DNA from: Pedococcus sp.
GTDB lineage: Bacteria > Actinomycetota > Actinomycetes > Actinomycetales > Dermatophilaceae
NCBI GenBank assembly: GCA_025936615.1
Contig: JAICSZ010000161.1
Coordinates: 1-5,663, forward strand
Direction of reading: 5' to 3'
Length of the DNA: 5,663 bases
Below are positions 1 to 5,427 of this stretch, one piece after another (positions within the stretch are counted from its first letter, which is position 1; every line of letters begins with the position of its first letter). The notes beneath the pieces are model-generated. The model made no database searches. It had not been told where the DNA came from and worked only from the letters and a program-made list of their open reading frames with translations. A program made the translations under genes and the position numbers.

Positions 1-3
1 GGA

Positions 4-20
4 CACCTTCGCCACCCTAA
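4..20 (-). promoter_or_regulatory. Possible leaderless start of a divergent minus-strand gene
   Basis: Read on the minus strand, a TAGGGT hexamer (19 to 14) matches the actinobacterial -10 pattern TANNNT and is followed seven bases later by a GTG codon at 6-4. This resembles the start of the RNB gene at 3052, where TAGGTT precedes an ATG by six bases and the same TGGC follows the hexamer. If real, the codon would be the first of a leaderless gene running out of the window to the left, divergent from the operon that begins near 89. Only one further base is visible after the codon, so no protein can be judged, and no good -35 element is seen. This is inference from a short motif. Confidence 0.3.
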
Positions 21-78
21 CCGAGGACGGTGAACCCGGCGCTCCCACTCCTCGTCACTACCCGCGGACCACGCAGAT

Positions 79-83
79 GGGAG
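79..83 (+). promoter_or_regulatory. Shine-Dalgarno site choosing GTG 89 over ATG 77
   Basis: GGGAG at 79-83 lies five bases before the GTG at 89-91. The upstream in-frame ATG at 77 has no comparable purine stretch at a proper distance, and the GGGAG overlaps that ATG's own second codon. This favours initiation at GTG 89. Confidence 0.55.
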
Positions 84-88
84 ACCCA

Positions 89-847
89 GTGGGCACAGCA
101 CCCTCCCGGCGGCTCGCAGAGCTGGCGACGCCGGTGGCACTGCTCGGCGCGCTGGCCTGGGTCGGCCGGTCCGTCGACGAGACGGGTGTGCTGGCCGGGA
201 TCTCCGTCGCGGTGGTGGTCCACGTCCTGTTGGGCAGGGGCCTGGCGCGCCGCGGCCTCACCGGCCCGGGGCCGGCCGACCGGGTGACGCTGGCGCGCGC
301 CTGGCTCACGTGCGGGGTCGCGGCGCTCACGGTGGGTGGTCACAGCGGTGGCCGCGTCACGACGACGTTGCTGGTCCTGGCCGGGACCGCGCTCGCGCTC
401 GACGCGGTGGACGGCAAGGTCGCCCGGCGCACCGGCACCGTCTCCGCCCTCGGTGCGCGGTTCGACATGGAGGTGGACGCGCTGCTCATCCTCGTCCTGA
501 GCCTGTTCGTGGCGCGGGCGACGGGCTGGTGGGTGCTCACCTTGGGCTTGGCGAGGTATGCCGTGTTGGCGGCCGCGCTCGTGGCGCCGTGGATGCGCGG
601 TGGCGTGGCTCCCAGGACGTGGCGAAAGGTCGTGGCCGCCATCCAGGGGGTCGTGCTGACCGTGGCGGCCGGCGGCCTTCTCCCCGCGGGATGGACGACG
701 TTGGCGCTGGCGGCGGCCGCCACTCTTCTCGCCCTGTCCTTCCTCACCGAGGTCGCCGAGCTGTGGCGCGTCCGGGCCCTCGCCTCCGACGCGCGTAGGA
801 GGCAGCACGCCCAGCTGGGCAACGGCCTCACCGTGGGCGCCTCGTGA
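89..847 (+). CDS. CDP-alcohol phosphatidyltransferase family membrane protein
   Basis: Predicted integral membrane enzyme that transfers a phosphatidyl (or other CDP-activated) group to an alcohol with release of CMP, in the cytoplasmic leaflet. The complete family signature DxxDGxxAR(x8)GxxxDxxxD is present: D105, D108, G109, A112, R113, G122, D126 and D130 (numbered from GTG 89). The four Asp residues are the known metal and catalytic ligands. An ADRVTLARA segment at about 63-71 resembles the conserved helix just before the first core membrane helix. Hydrophobic segments before and after the signature fit about six helices, and 252 aa is a normal family length. The start at GTG 89 is preferred because GGGAG lies five bases upstream; ATG 77 would add four residues. 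The stop overlaps the next gene's start in GTGA, so the two genes are translationally coupled. The acceptor alcohol (glycerol phosphate, inositol phosphate or another) cannot be read from the sequence, so no gene symbol is given. Confidence 0.9.
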   Translation: MGTAPSRRLAELATPVALLGALAWVGRSVDETGVLAGISVAVVVHVLLGRGLARRGLTGPGPADRVTLARAWLTCGVAALTVGGHSGGRVTTTLLVLAGTALALDAVDGKVARRTGTVSALGARFDMEVDALLILVLSLFVARATGWWVLTLGLARYAVLAAALVAPWMRGGVAPRTWRKVVAAIQGVVLTVAAGGLLPAGWTTLALAAAATLLALSFLTEVAELWRVRALASDARRRQHAQLGNGLTVGAS

Positions 848-2520
848 GACCACGCGTGCGGCGGCCCGTGAGACGGTCCTGGAGGGTGCTCGGCGCGGCG
901 CTCGCGGTGGCACTCGTCTGGTTCGCCGTGGCAGGCCCGGACACGGTGGGGGACCTGACGGGTCCCGGTCTGGTCGCCCTGCCGTTGGACGGCGTGCTCC
1001 TGCTCGTCCTGCTGTCCTGGGTCGGCACGACGTGGGTCCGTCCGACGGCGCCCGGCCGGGTGAAGGCGCTGTGGACCGTGGTCGGTGTGTTCCTCGGGAT
1101 GGTGTCGCTGATCCGCCTGCTCGACCTGGGCTTCGGGTGGGCGCTCGACCGACCCTTCGACCCGCTCTCGGACTGGGCCTACATCGGGTCGGCTCGCGGG
1201 TTGCTCGCCGATGCGTCCACTCCGCTGGTCGCGGTCCTCGCACTGGTCGCGGCGGCGGCACTGGTCCTCGGGGTGCTGGTCGCCCTCCCGTGGGCGCTGC
1301 GCCGGCTCGCCCGCGTGGCCCTGCACCACCGGAAGGGCGGCCGGCGGGCAGCCGTGGCCCTCGGGGTCGCCTGGGTCGTGTGTGCCGCAGCGGGCCTGCA
1401 GGTTGCGCCGGACCGGCCGGTCGCGACCACCGGCGCGGTGGGGGTGGCCGCCCACCACGTGGTGCTGGCGCGGGACGAGCTGCGAGACCGGACGGCGTTC
1501 GACAGGGGGCTTGCCGCCGACGGCATGCGCGGTGCCCCGGACGAGCAGCTGCTGACCGGGCTGCGGGGCAAGGACGTGCTCGTGGTGTTCGTCGAGAGCT
1601 ACGGACAGGTGGCACTGAAGGGCCCACCGCAGGTGACGTCGAGCGTGCACACCGCCCTCGACGACGCGAGAGCCCAGCTCGCGGACCTCGGCTGGTCCAG
1701 CAGGAGTGCGTGGCTCACGTCGCCCACCTTCGGGGGGATCAGCTGGCTGGCGCACTCCACACTCGAGTCGGGGCTCTGGGTGAACAGCCAAGGGAGGTAC
1801 GACCAGCTGCTGGCCAGCGACAGGCTGACCCTGAGCGGGGCCTTTCACCGGGCCGGCTGGCGCACGGTGGGGGTCGTCCCCGCCAACCAGCAGGACTGGC
1901 CCGAGGGGATCCGGTTCTACGGGTACGACACCCTCTACGACGCGCGCGCCCTGGGCTATGCAGGACCGCGCTTCGGGTACGCCACTGTCCCGGACCAGTT
2001 CACCCTCAAGGCGTTCCGTGACCGCGAGCTGGCGAACCCGCAGCACCAGCCGGTGATGGCCGAGATCGACCTGGTGTCGAGCCACCTGCCGTGGACCCCG
2101 CTGCCGCGCCTGCTCGACTGGAACCACCTCGGGGACGGGTCGGCCTACACCCAGGTCCGCGACGAGGCGCTGGCCAAGGGCACTGGAGGCAGCTGGCGGA
2201 CCGGCGTGAAGGCGGCATACGGCAGGTCCATCGCCTACTCGATCGGCAGCCTGGTGTCCTTCGTGCAGCAGTCCCATGACGACAACCTCGTCCTCGTCGT
2301 CCTCGGCGACCACCAACCGGCATCCGTCGTGTCGGGCAGGGGAGCGAGCCACGACGTGCCGGTCACGGTCATCGCCCACGACCCCGCGGTGACCGCGCGC
2401 GTGGGCGAGCTGTGGGGGTGGCCCAAGGGCCTGAGCCCGCAGTCCGGTGCCCCGGTCTGGAGGATGGACGCCTTCCGCGACCGGTTCCTCACGGCCTTCG
2501 GCCCCGGCCAGGCACCGTGA
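844..2520 (+). CDS. LTA synthase-like membrane sulfatase/phosphotransferase (alkaline phosphatase superfamily)
   Basis: 558 aa with the architecture of lipoteichoic acid synthase: five hydrophobic helices near 13-30, 43-62, 75-93, 124-150 and 167-187, then a soluble domain from about 240 that should lie outside the membrane. Superfamily landmarks appear in order: a beta strand ending in VFVESYG with E251 as probable metal ligand, a GGISW loop at 297-301 where the nucleophile is expected (S300 the best candidate; T295, S305 and T306 nearby), SSHLPW with H414, and GDH at 488-490 with D489 and H490. In S. aureus LtaS the corresponding residues are E255, T300, H416, D475 and H476, so the spacing agrees well. 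There is no sulfatase CxPxR motif, so phospho-group transfer or hydrolysis is likelier than sulfate ester cleavage. GTG 844 overlaps the preceding stop, indicating an operon with the CDP-alcohol phosphatidyltransferase; GTG 868 is a possible alternative start. Probable role, by inference: moving a phospho-alcohol from a lipid donor onto a cell-envelope acceptor. Confidence 0.82.
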   Translation: MRPRVRRPVRRSWRVLGAALAVALVWFAVAGPDTVGDLTGPGLVALPLDGVLLLVLLSWVGTTWVRPTAPGRVKALWTVVGVFLGMVSLIRLLDLGFGWALDRPFDPLSDWAYIGSARGLLADASTPLVAVLALVAAAALVLGVLVALPWALRRLARVALHHRKGGRRAAVALGVAWVVCAAAGLQVAPDRPVATTGAVGVAAHHVVLARDELRDRTAFDRGLAADGMRGAPDEQLLTGLRGKDVLVVFVESYGQVALKGPPQVTSSVHTALDDARAQLADLGWSSRSAWLTSPTFGGISWLAHSTLESGLWVNSQGRYDQLLASDRLTLSGAFHRAGWRTVGVVPANQQDWPEGIRFYGYDTLYDARALGYAGPRFGYATVPDQFTLKAFRDRELANPQHQPVMAEIDLVSSHLPWTPLPRLLDWNHLGDGSAYTQVRDEALAKGTGGSWRTGVKAAYGRSIAYSIGSLVSFVQQSHDDNLVLVVLGDHQPASVVSGRGASHDVPVTVIAHDPAVTARVGELWGWPKGLSPQSGAPVWRMDAFRDRFLTAFGPGQAP

Positions 2521-2536
2521 CCCAGCCACGTCAAGA

Positions 2537-2556
2537 GGTTCGGCCAGTGCTGAACC
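2537..2556 (+). terminator. Hairpin terminator candidate after the lipid operon
   Basis: Sixteen bases after the stop of the LTA synthase-like gene lies an eight-pair stem (2537-2544 with 2549-2556, one G-T wobble) with the four-base loop CAGT. No T-run follows, as is common for actinobacterial stem-only terminators. It separates the two-gene operon from the small membrane protein gene. Confidence 0.5.
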
Positions 2557-2616
2557 CCTGCCCCGCCTGCTCCGTCATGACTGCAGTGCCTCGACCTGCG
2601 TGGCCATGGATGGAGT

Positions 2617-2620
2617 GGAG
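2617..2620 (+). promoter_or_regulatory. Shine-Dalgarno site for the small membrane protein
   Basis: GGAG at 2617-2620 is six bases before ATG 2627. The in-frame GTG at 2624 is too close to this site, and the in-frame ATG at 2606 has no purine-rich site before it, so ATG 2627 is preferred. Confidence 0.5.
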
Positions 2621-2626
2621 AACGTG

Positions 2627-3007
2627 ATGGAGTGGCGAATCCTGGGAGCTGTGGCGCTGTTGGTCTCCGCGGCGGTGCACCTGTGGCTGTGGTTCGACGG
2701 GGTCCGCGACCAGTCGGTCGGACCCCTGTTCCTGGTCAACGTCGTCGCCGGGGTGGTCATCGCCATCCTGCTGCTGCGCTGGCGGCACTGGATCCCGGCG
2801 TTCTTCACGCTGGGCTTCGGGGCATCGGTGCTGGGCGCGTTCATCATCGCGGCGACGGTCGGCCTGATGGGGATCCACGAGCACTGGCAGGGGTTCTACG
2901 TGTTCGCGGCGGCCGCCGCGGAGGTGGTGTGCATCATCGTCGGTGGGGTGCTGCTGCTGCGGCGCTTCCTGGCGCCGTCCCACCGGCGCGTTGAGCGCAC
3001 CGCCTGA
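2627..3007 (+). CDS. Small four-helix integral membrane protein, function unknown
   Basis: 126 aa, almost entirely hydrophobic, with four predicted membrane helices near 5-23, 32-50, 55-80 and 88-112. The tail from about 112 is short and basic (RR, HRR, R), which by the positive-inside rule places the C terminus in the cytoplasm; with four helices the N terminus is also inside. Polar or aromatic residues at helix ends include H19, W20, W22 and D24 after helix 1, and H84, H86 and W87 between helices 3 and 4. I recognise no catalytic motif. The protein resembles small conserved actinobacterial membrane proteins of unknown role, but no family can be named. ATG 2627 is chosen because GGAG lies six bases upstream; an in-frame ATG at 2606 would add seven residues. 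The hairpin upstream (2537-2556) and the leaderless start downstream suggest it is its own transcription unit, although I see no clear promoter. Confidence 0.72.
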   Translation: MEWRILGAVALLVSAAVHLWLWFDGVRDQSVGPLFLVNVVAGVVIAILLLRWRHWIPAFFTLGFGASVLGAFIIAATVGLMGIHEHWQGFYVFAAAAAEVVCIIVGGVLLLRRFLAPSHRRVERTA

Positions 3008-3039
3008 CCGCTGGTCCTGCCCGGCCACCGGGACGTCGG

Positions 3040-3051
3040 TAGGTTGGCCGC
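3040..3051 (+). promoter_or_regulatory. Leaderless-type -10 element of the RNB gene
   Basis: TAGGTT at 3040-3045 fits the actinobacterial -10 pattern TANNNT and ends six bases before ATG 3052, so transcription would start at or next to the A of the start codon. No strong Shine-Dalgarno site is present, which fits a leaderless mRNA. No convincing -35 hexamer is seen at the expected distance. Confidence 0.5.
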
Positions 3052-4506
3052 ATGCCTCTGCGGAAGATCACCGTCCATCCCGGGCCCCGGCACCCTGAGA
3101 CGAGCGTCCCGGCCAGCGCGGACCTGCAGCAGCGCTTCGACGCGATCCGGGACGAGCTCGAGGTTCCCTCGTCCTTCCCGAGCGACGTGGTGGCTGAGGC
3201 GGAGGCGGCGGCCGCGTCACCGGACCTCCCGGAGCGCGACGAGACCGCCATCGCCTTCCTCACGATCGACCCAGTGGGCTCGATGGACCTCGACCAGGCG
3301 ATGCACATCGAGCGCGACGGCGACGGGTACCGCGTCCGCTACGCCATCGCTGACGTACCGGCTTTCGTGAAGGCTGGCGGGGCCCTGGATGCCGAGACGC
3401 GCCGACGGGGCCAGACCATCTACGCGCCGGACAAGCGGACCCCGTTGCACCCCCAGGTCCTCGGTGAGGGAGCAGCCAGCCTGCTCCCGGGGGAGACGCG
3501 GCCGGCGTTCGTGTGGGACATGACGCTCAAGGCCGACGGCGAGGGGACCGACGTCTCGATCTACCGCGCCATGGTCCGCAGCACCGACCGCCTCGACTAT
3601 GAAGGCGTCCAGAAGTCCATCGACCACGGGTCGGCCGACGAGCGGCTCATGCTCCTCAAGGAGGTCGGGCTCAAGCGGGTCGACTTCGAACGTCGCCGCG
3701 GGGGAGCGAGCCTGCCGATGCCCGAGCAGGAGGTCAACGAGGACGACCAGGGGCACTACCGGCTGGGCTTCCGGCCGCCCCTCGAGGTCGAGGACTGGAA
3801 CGCGCAGATCTCGCTCATGACCGGCATGGCCGCCGCCGAGATGATGGTGGGGGCCAAGGTGGGGATCCTGCGGTCCATGCCCGCACCGGACCAGAACGCC
3901 GTCGCCCGCTTCCGGCACGCCAGCCGCGCGCTCGGGGTCGAGTGGCACAAGGGGACGCCCTACGGCGAGTTCCTCAGGAGCCTCGACCGCACCAACCCCA
4001 AGCACCTCGCCCTCATCCACGAGGCGACCGCGCTGTTCCGCGGCGCCGGCTACACGCCCTTCGACGGCGAAGCCCCACGCGGTGCGGAGCACGCCGCCGT
4101 CGCCTACGTCTACGCCCACGTCACGGCGCCGCTGCGCCGGCTGGTCGACCGGTTCGGCCTGGTGGCGTGCGAGGCGATCTCGGCGGGGCAGCAGGTGCCG
4201 TCCTGGGTGCGTGAGGCACTCCCGACCCTGCCCGAGGTGATGGCCGCGAGCGACAAGAAGGCCGCCGCGGTCGAGCGTGAGTGCGCGGACGCGGTCGAGG
4301 CGGCAGCGCTGACGGACCGGGTCGGCGACGAGTTCGACGCGATGGTGGTCGACCAGCGGGACAAGGGGAAGGCCGTCATCCAGATCGACGACCCGGCCGT
4401 CCTCGCGAACGCCAGCGGCGACGCGGAGCTCGGTACCTGGGTCAAGGTCAGGCTCGTCGAGGCCACCGTCGCCACCGGCACGGTCCGCTTCGACATCCTC
4501 CCCTGA
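3052..4506 (+). CDS. RNB-domain (RNase II/R family) 3'-5' exoribonuclease, compact form
   Basis: Predicted cytoplasmic processive 3'-to-5' exoribonuclease that hydrolyses single-stranded RNA with metal ions held by an Asp cluster. The RNB signature is clear: TIDPVGSMDLDQA at 71-83 supplies D73, D79 and D81, matching D201, D207 and D209 of E. coli RNase II. The position equivalent to D210 is Q82. The late family motif AHVTAPLRR at 355-363 matches the conserved HFTSPIRR-type segment whose arginine helps position the scissile phosphate. The RNB core spans about 60-385, followed by a helical segment and a short beta-rich end (about 425-482) that may be a reduced S1-like fold. At 484 aa it is much shorter than E. 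coli RNase II (644 aa): the N-terminal 60 residues are too short for the two cold-shock domains, so RNA grip must differ. ATG 3052 is chosen from the TAGGTT leaderless promoter. This is clearly not RNase R, which is far longer with a basic tail. Confidence 0.9.
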   Translation: MPLRKITVHPGPRHPETSVPASADLQQRFDAIRDELEVPSSFPSDVVAEAEAAAASPDLPERDETAIAFLTIDPVGSMDLDQAMHIERDGDGYRVRYAIADVPAFVKAGGALDAETRRRGQTIYAPDKRTPLHPQVLGEGAASLLPGETRPAFVWDMTLKADGEGTDVSIYRAMVRSTDRLDYEGVQKSIDHGSADERLMLLKEVGLKRVDFERRRGGASLPMPEQEVNEDDQGHYRLGFRPPLEVEDWNAQISLMTGMAAAEMMVGAKVGILRSMPAPDQNAVARFRHASRALGVEWHKGTPYGEFLRSLDRTNPKHLALIHEATALFRGAGYTPFDGEAPRGAEHAAVAYVYAHVTAPLRRLVDRFGLVACEAISAGQQVPSWVREALPTLPEVMAASDKKAAAVERECADAVEAAALTDRVGDEFDAMVVDQRDKGKAVIQIDDPAVLANASGDAELGTWVKVRLVEATVATGTVRFDILP

Positions 4507-4544
4507 CCCCGCCAACCCCACCGCCCCCGACCCGACCTCCCGGG

Positions 4545-4588
4545 CCTGTTGGTGCTCGAGCTTCCCGGAACACGGGCACTTCCGCACC
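4545..4588 (+). repeat. Left arm of an imperfect inverted repeat pair
   Basis: A 44-base segment that aligns, in reverse complement, with 4946-4990. The outer 11 bases (4545-4555) match exactly. A central CCCGG/CGGG hairpin core is shared, as is an inner ACTTCCGC block (4578-4585). About 31 of 45 aligned positions agree with one gap. The core forms a four-pair hairpin, 4564-4567 with 4573-4576, around a five-base loop, so it could also act as a terminator for the RNB gene ending at 4506. Confidence 0.5.
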
Positions 4589-4945
4589 GGCGCAGGCCGC
4601 CGGCCGCGGGATCCGGTCGGGTGGGCTGCGCATGGCGTCCACGCGGTGGCCCCGCACACCGGCCGACTCTCGCCGGTGGCCGACCGCTGGAGGGCGGTGG
4701 GGGAGGTCGGCGCCGAAGCAGCCCTCGACGGCGTGAGCGCTCCAGGCAGCCGGACTCACCGGGTTCGCAGCGACCTGATCCACGCCTCCGTGCCGTCGAC
4801 CCACCGGCCCCGACCAGTGCCGGGGGTGCGCATCCACGTCGCCTGCGGCCGGGACGCGCACGACCTCGTCGCGGCGGCCATGGAGTGGTCGTCGAGGTCG
4901 ACGGTGCCCAGCACCAGCAGGGCCTGGCCGGGCATGAGGTGGGTT

Positions 4946-4990
4946 GGAGCGGAAGTACCCGGCAGCCGGGCACTTCTGGGCACCAACAGG
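4946..4990 (-). repeat. Right arm of the inverted repeat pair, with a strong hairpin
   Basis: Reverse complement partner of 4545-4588; its outer 11 bases (4980-4990) are an exact match. Internally it folds into a long hairpin: 4950-4956 pairs with 4972-4978 (one G-T wobble), then an A-C mismatch at 4957/4971, then 4958-4962 with 4966-4970 and a three-base CAG loop. It lies about 20 bases before the rnpB -10 element, so it could also stop read-through into rnpB or overlap its regulatory region. Confidence 0.5.
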
Positions 4991-5009
4991 CGGGGAGGGA
5001 GAGGTCCCC

Positions 5010-5015
5010 TATGCT
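5010..5015 (+). promoter_or_regulatory. -10 element of rnpB
   Basis: TATGCT at 5010-5015 fits the TANNNT -10 pattern and ends six bases before 5022, where the P1 stem of the RNase P RNA starts. This places the transcription start at or very near the mature 5' end, so little or no 5' processing would be needed. A -35 hexamer is not obvious. Confidence 0.6.
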
Positions 5016-5021
5016 TGGCGC

Positions 5022-5404
5022 TGGATGAGTCGGCCAGGCGGTCGCGTCGGTGGGCAACCACCGCCGAGGAACGTCCGGGCTCCACAGGGCAAGGTGGTGG
5101 CCAACAGCCACCCGGGGTGACCCGCGGGACAGTGCCACAGAAAGCAGACCGCCGTCCGGCCCCGGCCGGGCGGTAAGGGTGAAACGGTGGTGTAAGAGAC
5201 CACCAGCGGCCCCGGTGACGGGGTCGGCTAGGTAAACCCCACCGGGAGCAAGCTCAGACAGTGTGCGTTCGAGGGCGGCCCGCCCGAGCACACGGGTAGA
5301 GCGCTGGAGGCAGTCGGCAACGGCTGTCGTAGATGGATGACCGTCGCCGCGTCGCTGGAAACGGCGTCGCGGAACAGAACCCGGCGTATCGGCCGACTCA
5401 TCCA
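5022..5404 (+). ncRNA. rnpB: RNase P RNA component, bacterial type A
   Basis: Catalytic RNA subunit of RNase P, which cuts the 5' leader from precursor tRNAs together with the RnpA protein. The ends are set by a perfect 13-pair P1 stem (5023-5035 with 5391-5403), extended by one T-A pair to 5022/5404. All hallmark conserved blocks are present: the GAGGAA...CCGGGCTCC block at 5066-5091 (5' side of P4), the AGTGCCACAGAAAG block at about 5131-5144, GGTAAGGGTGAAACGG at 5172-5187, the GGTAAACCCCACC block (5231-5243) with the GGT that pairs with tRNA CCA, and ACAGAACCCGGCG at 5375 onward (3' side of P4). P2 pairs 5037-5043 with 5339-5345. A P18-like hairpin lies near 5309-5329, and an extra P19-type hairpin with a GAAA loop at 5347-5372. 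Length of about 383 bases is normal. Short frames across it on either strand are not genes. Confidence 0.97.
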
Positions 5405-5427
5405 CCCCACCGCCCCTGGCCCTAGGT

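Larger units (their letters stand above)
4507..5021. other. 515-base intergenic interval with no defensible gene
   Basis: The stretch between the RNB gene and rnpB is GC-rich with open frames on both strands, but none has a Shine-Dalgarno site, a recognisable motif or a family resemblance. The best candidate is a 59-codon minus-strand frame from ATG 4935 to the stop at 4756-4758. Its third positions are almost all G or C, but the overlapping plus frame from 4646 uses the same third positions, so this bias does not identify a strand. What can be supported is the inverted repeat pair at 4545-4588 and 4946-4990, several hairpins (for example a seven-pair stem 4657-4663 with 4672-4678), and the rnpB promoter at the right end. 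Confidence 0.55.

Noticed and set aside
17..1627. A 536-codon open frame on the minus strand, and a 729-codon one at 340-2529
   Set aside because: Both lie antisense to the two well-supported membrane-protein genes, are extremely rich in Arg, Pro, Gly and Ala, and show no domain motif. They are by-products of high third-position GC on the real strand.
3217..4659. A 480-codon minus-strand open frame under the RNB exonuclease gene
   Set aside because: It is antisense to a gene with an intact RNB signature, and its composition (Arg, Gly, Val, His, Asp) is typical of a GC-rich shadow frame.
4740..4800. A possible tRNA T-arm (GGGTTCG at about 4761-4767)
   Set aside because: No matching T-stem partner, anticodon arm, D-arm or acceptor stem can be built around it.
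4110..5405. A 431-codon minus-strand open frame spanning the RNB gene end, the repeats and all of rnpB
   Set aside because: It would begin inside or at the edge of the RNase P RNA, whose structure explains that sequence fully. The translation is low-complexity with no family resemblance.
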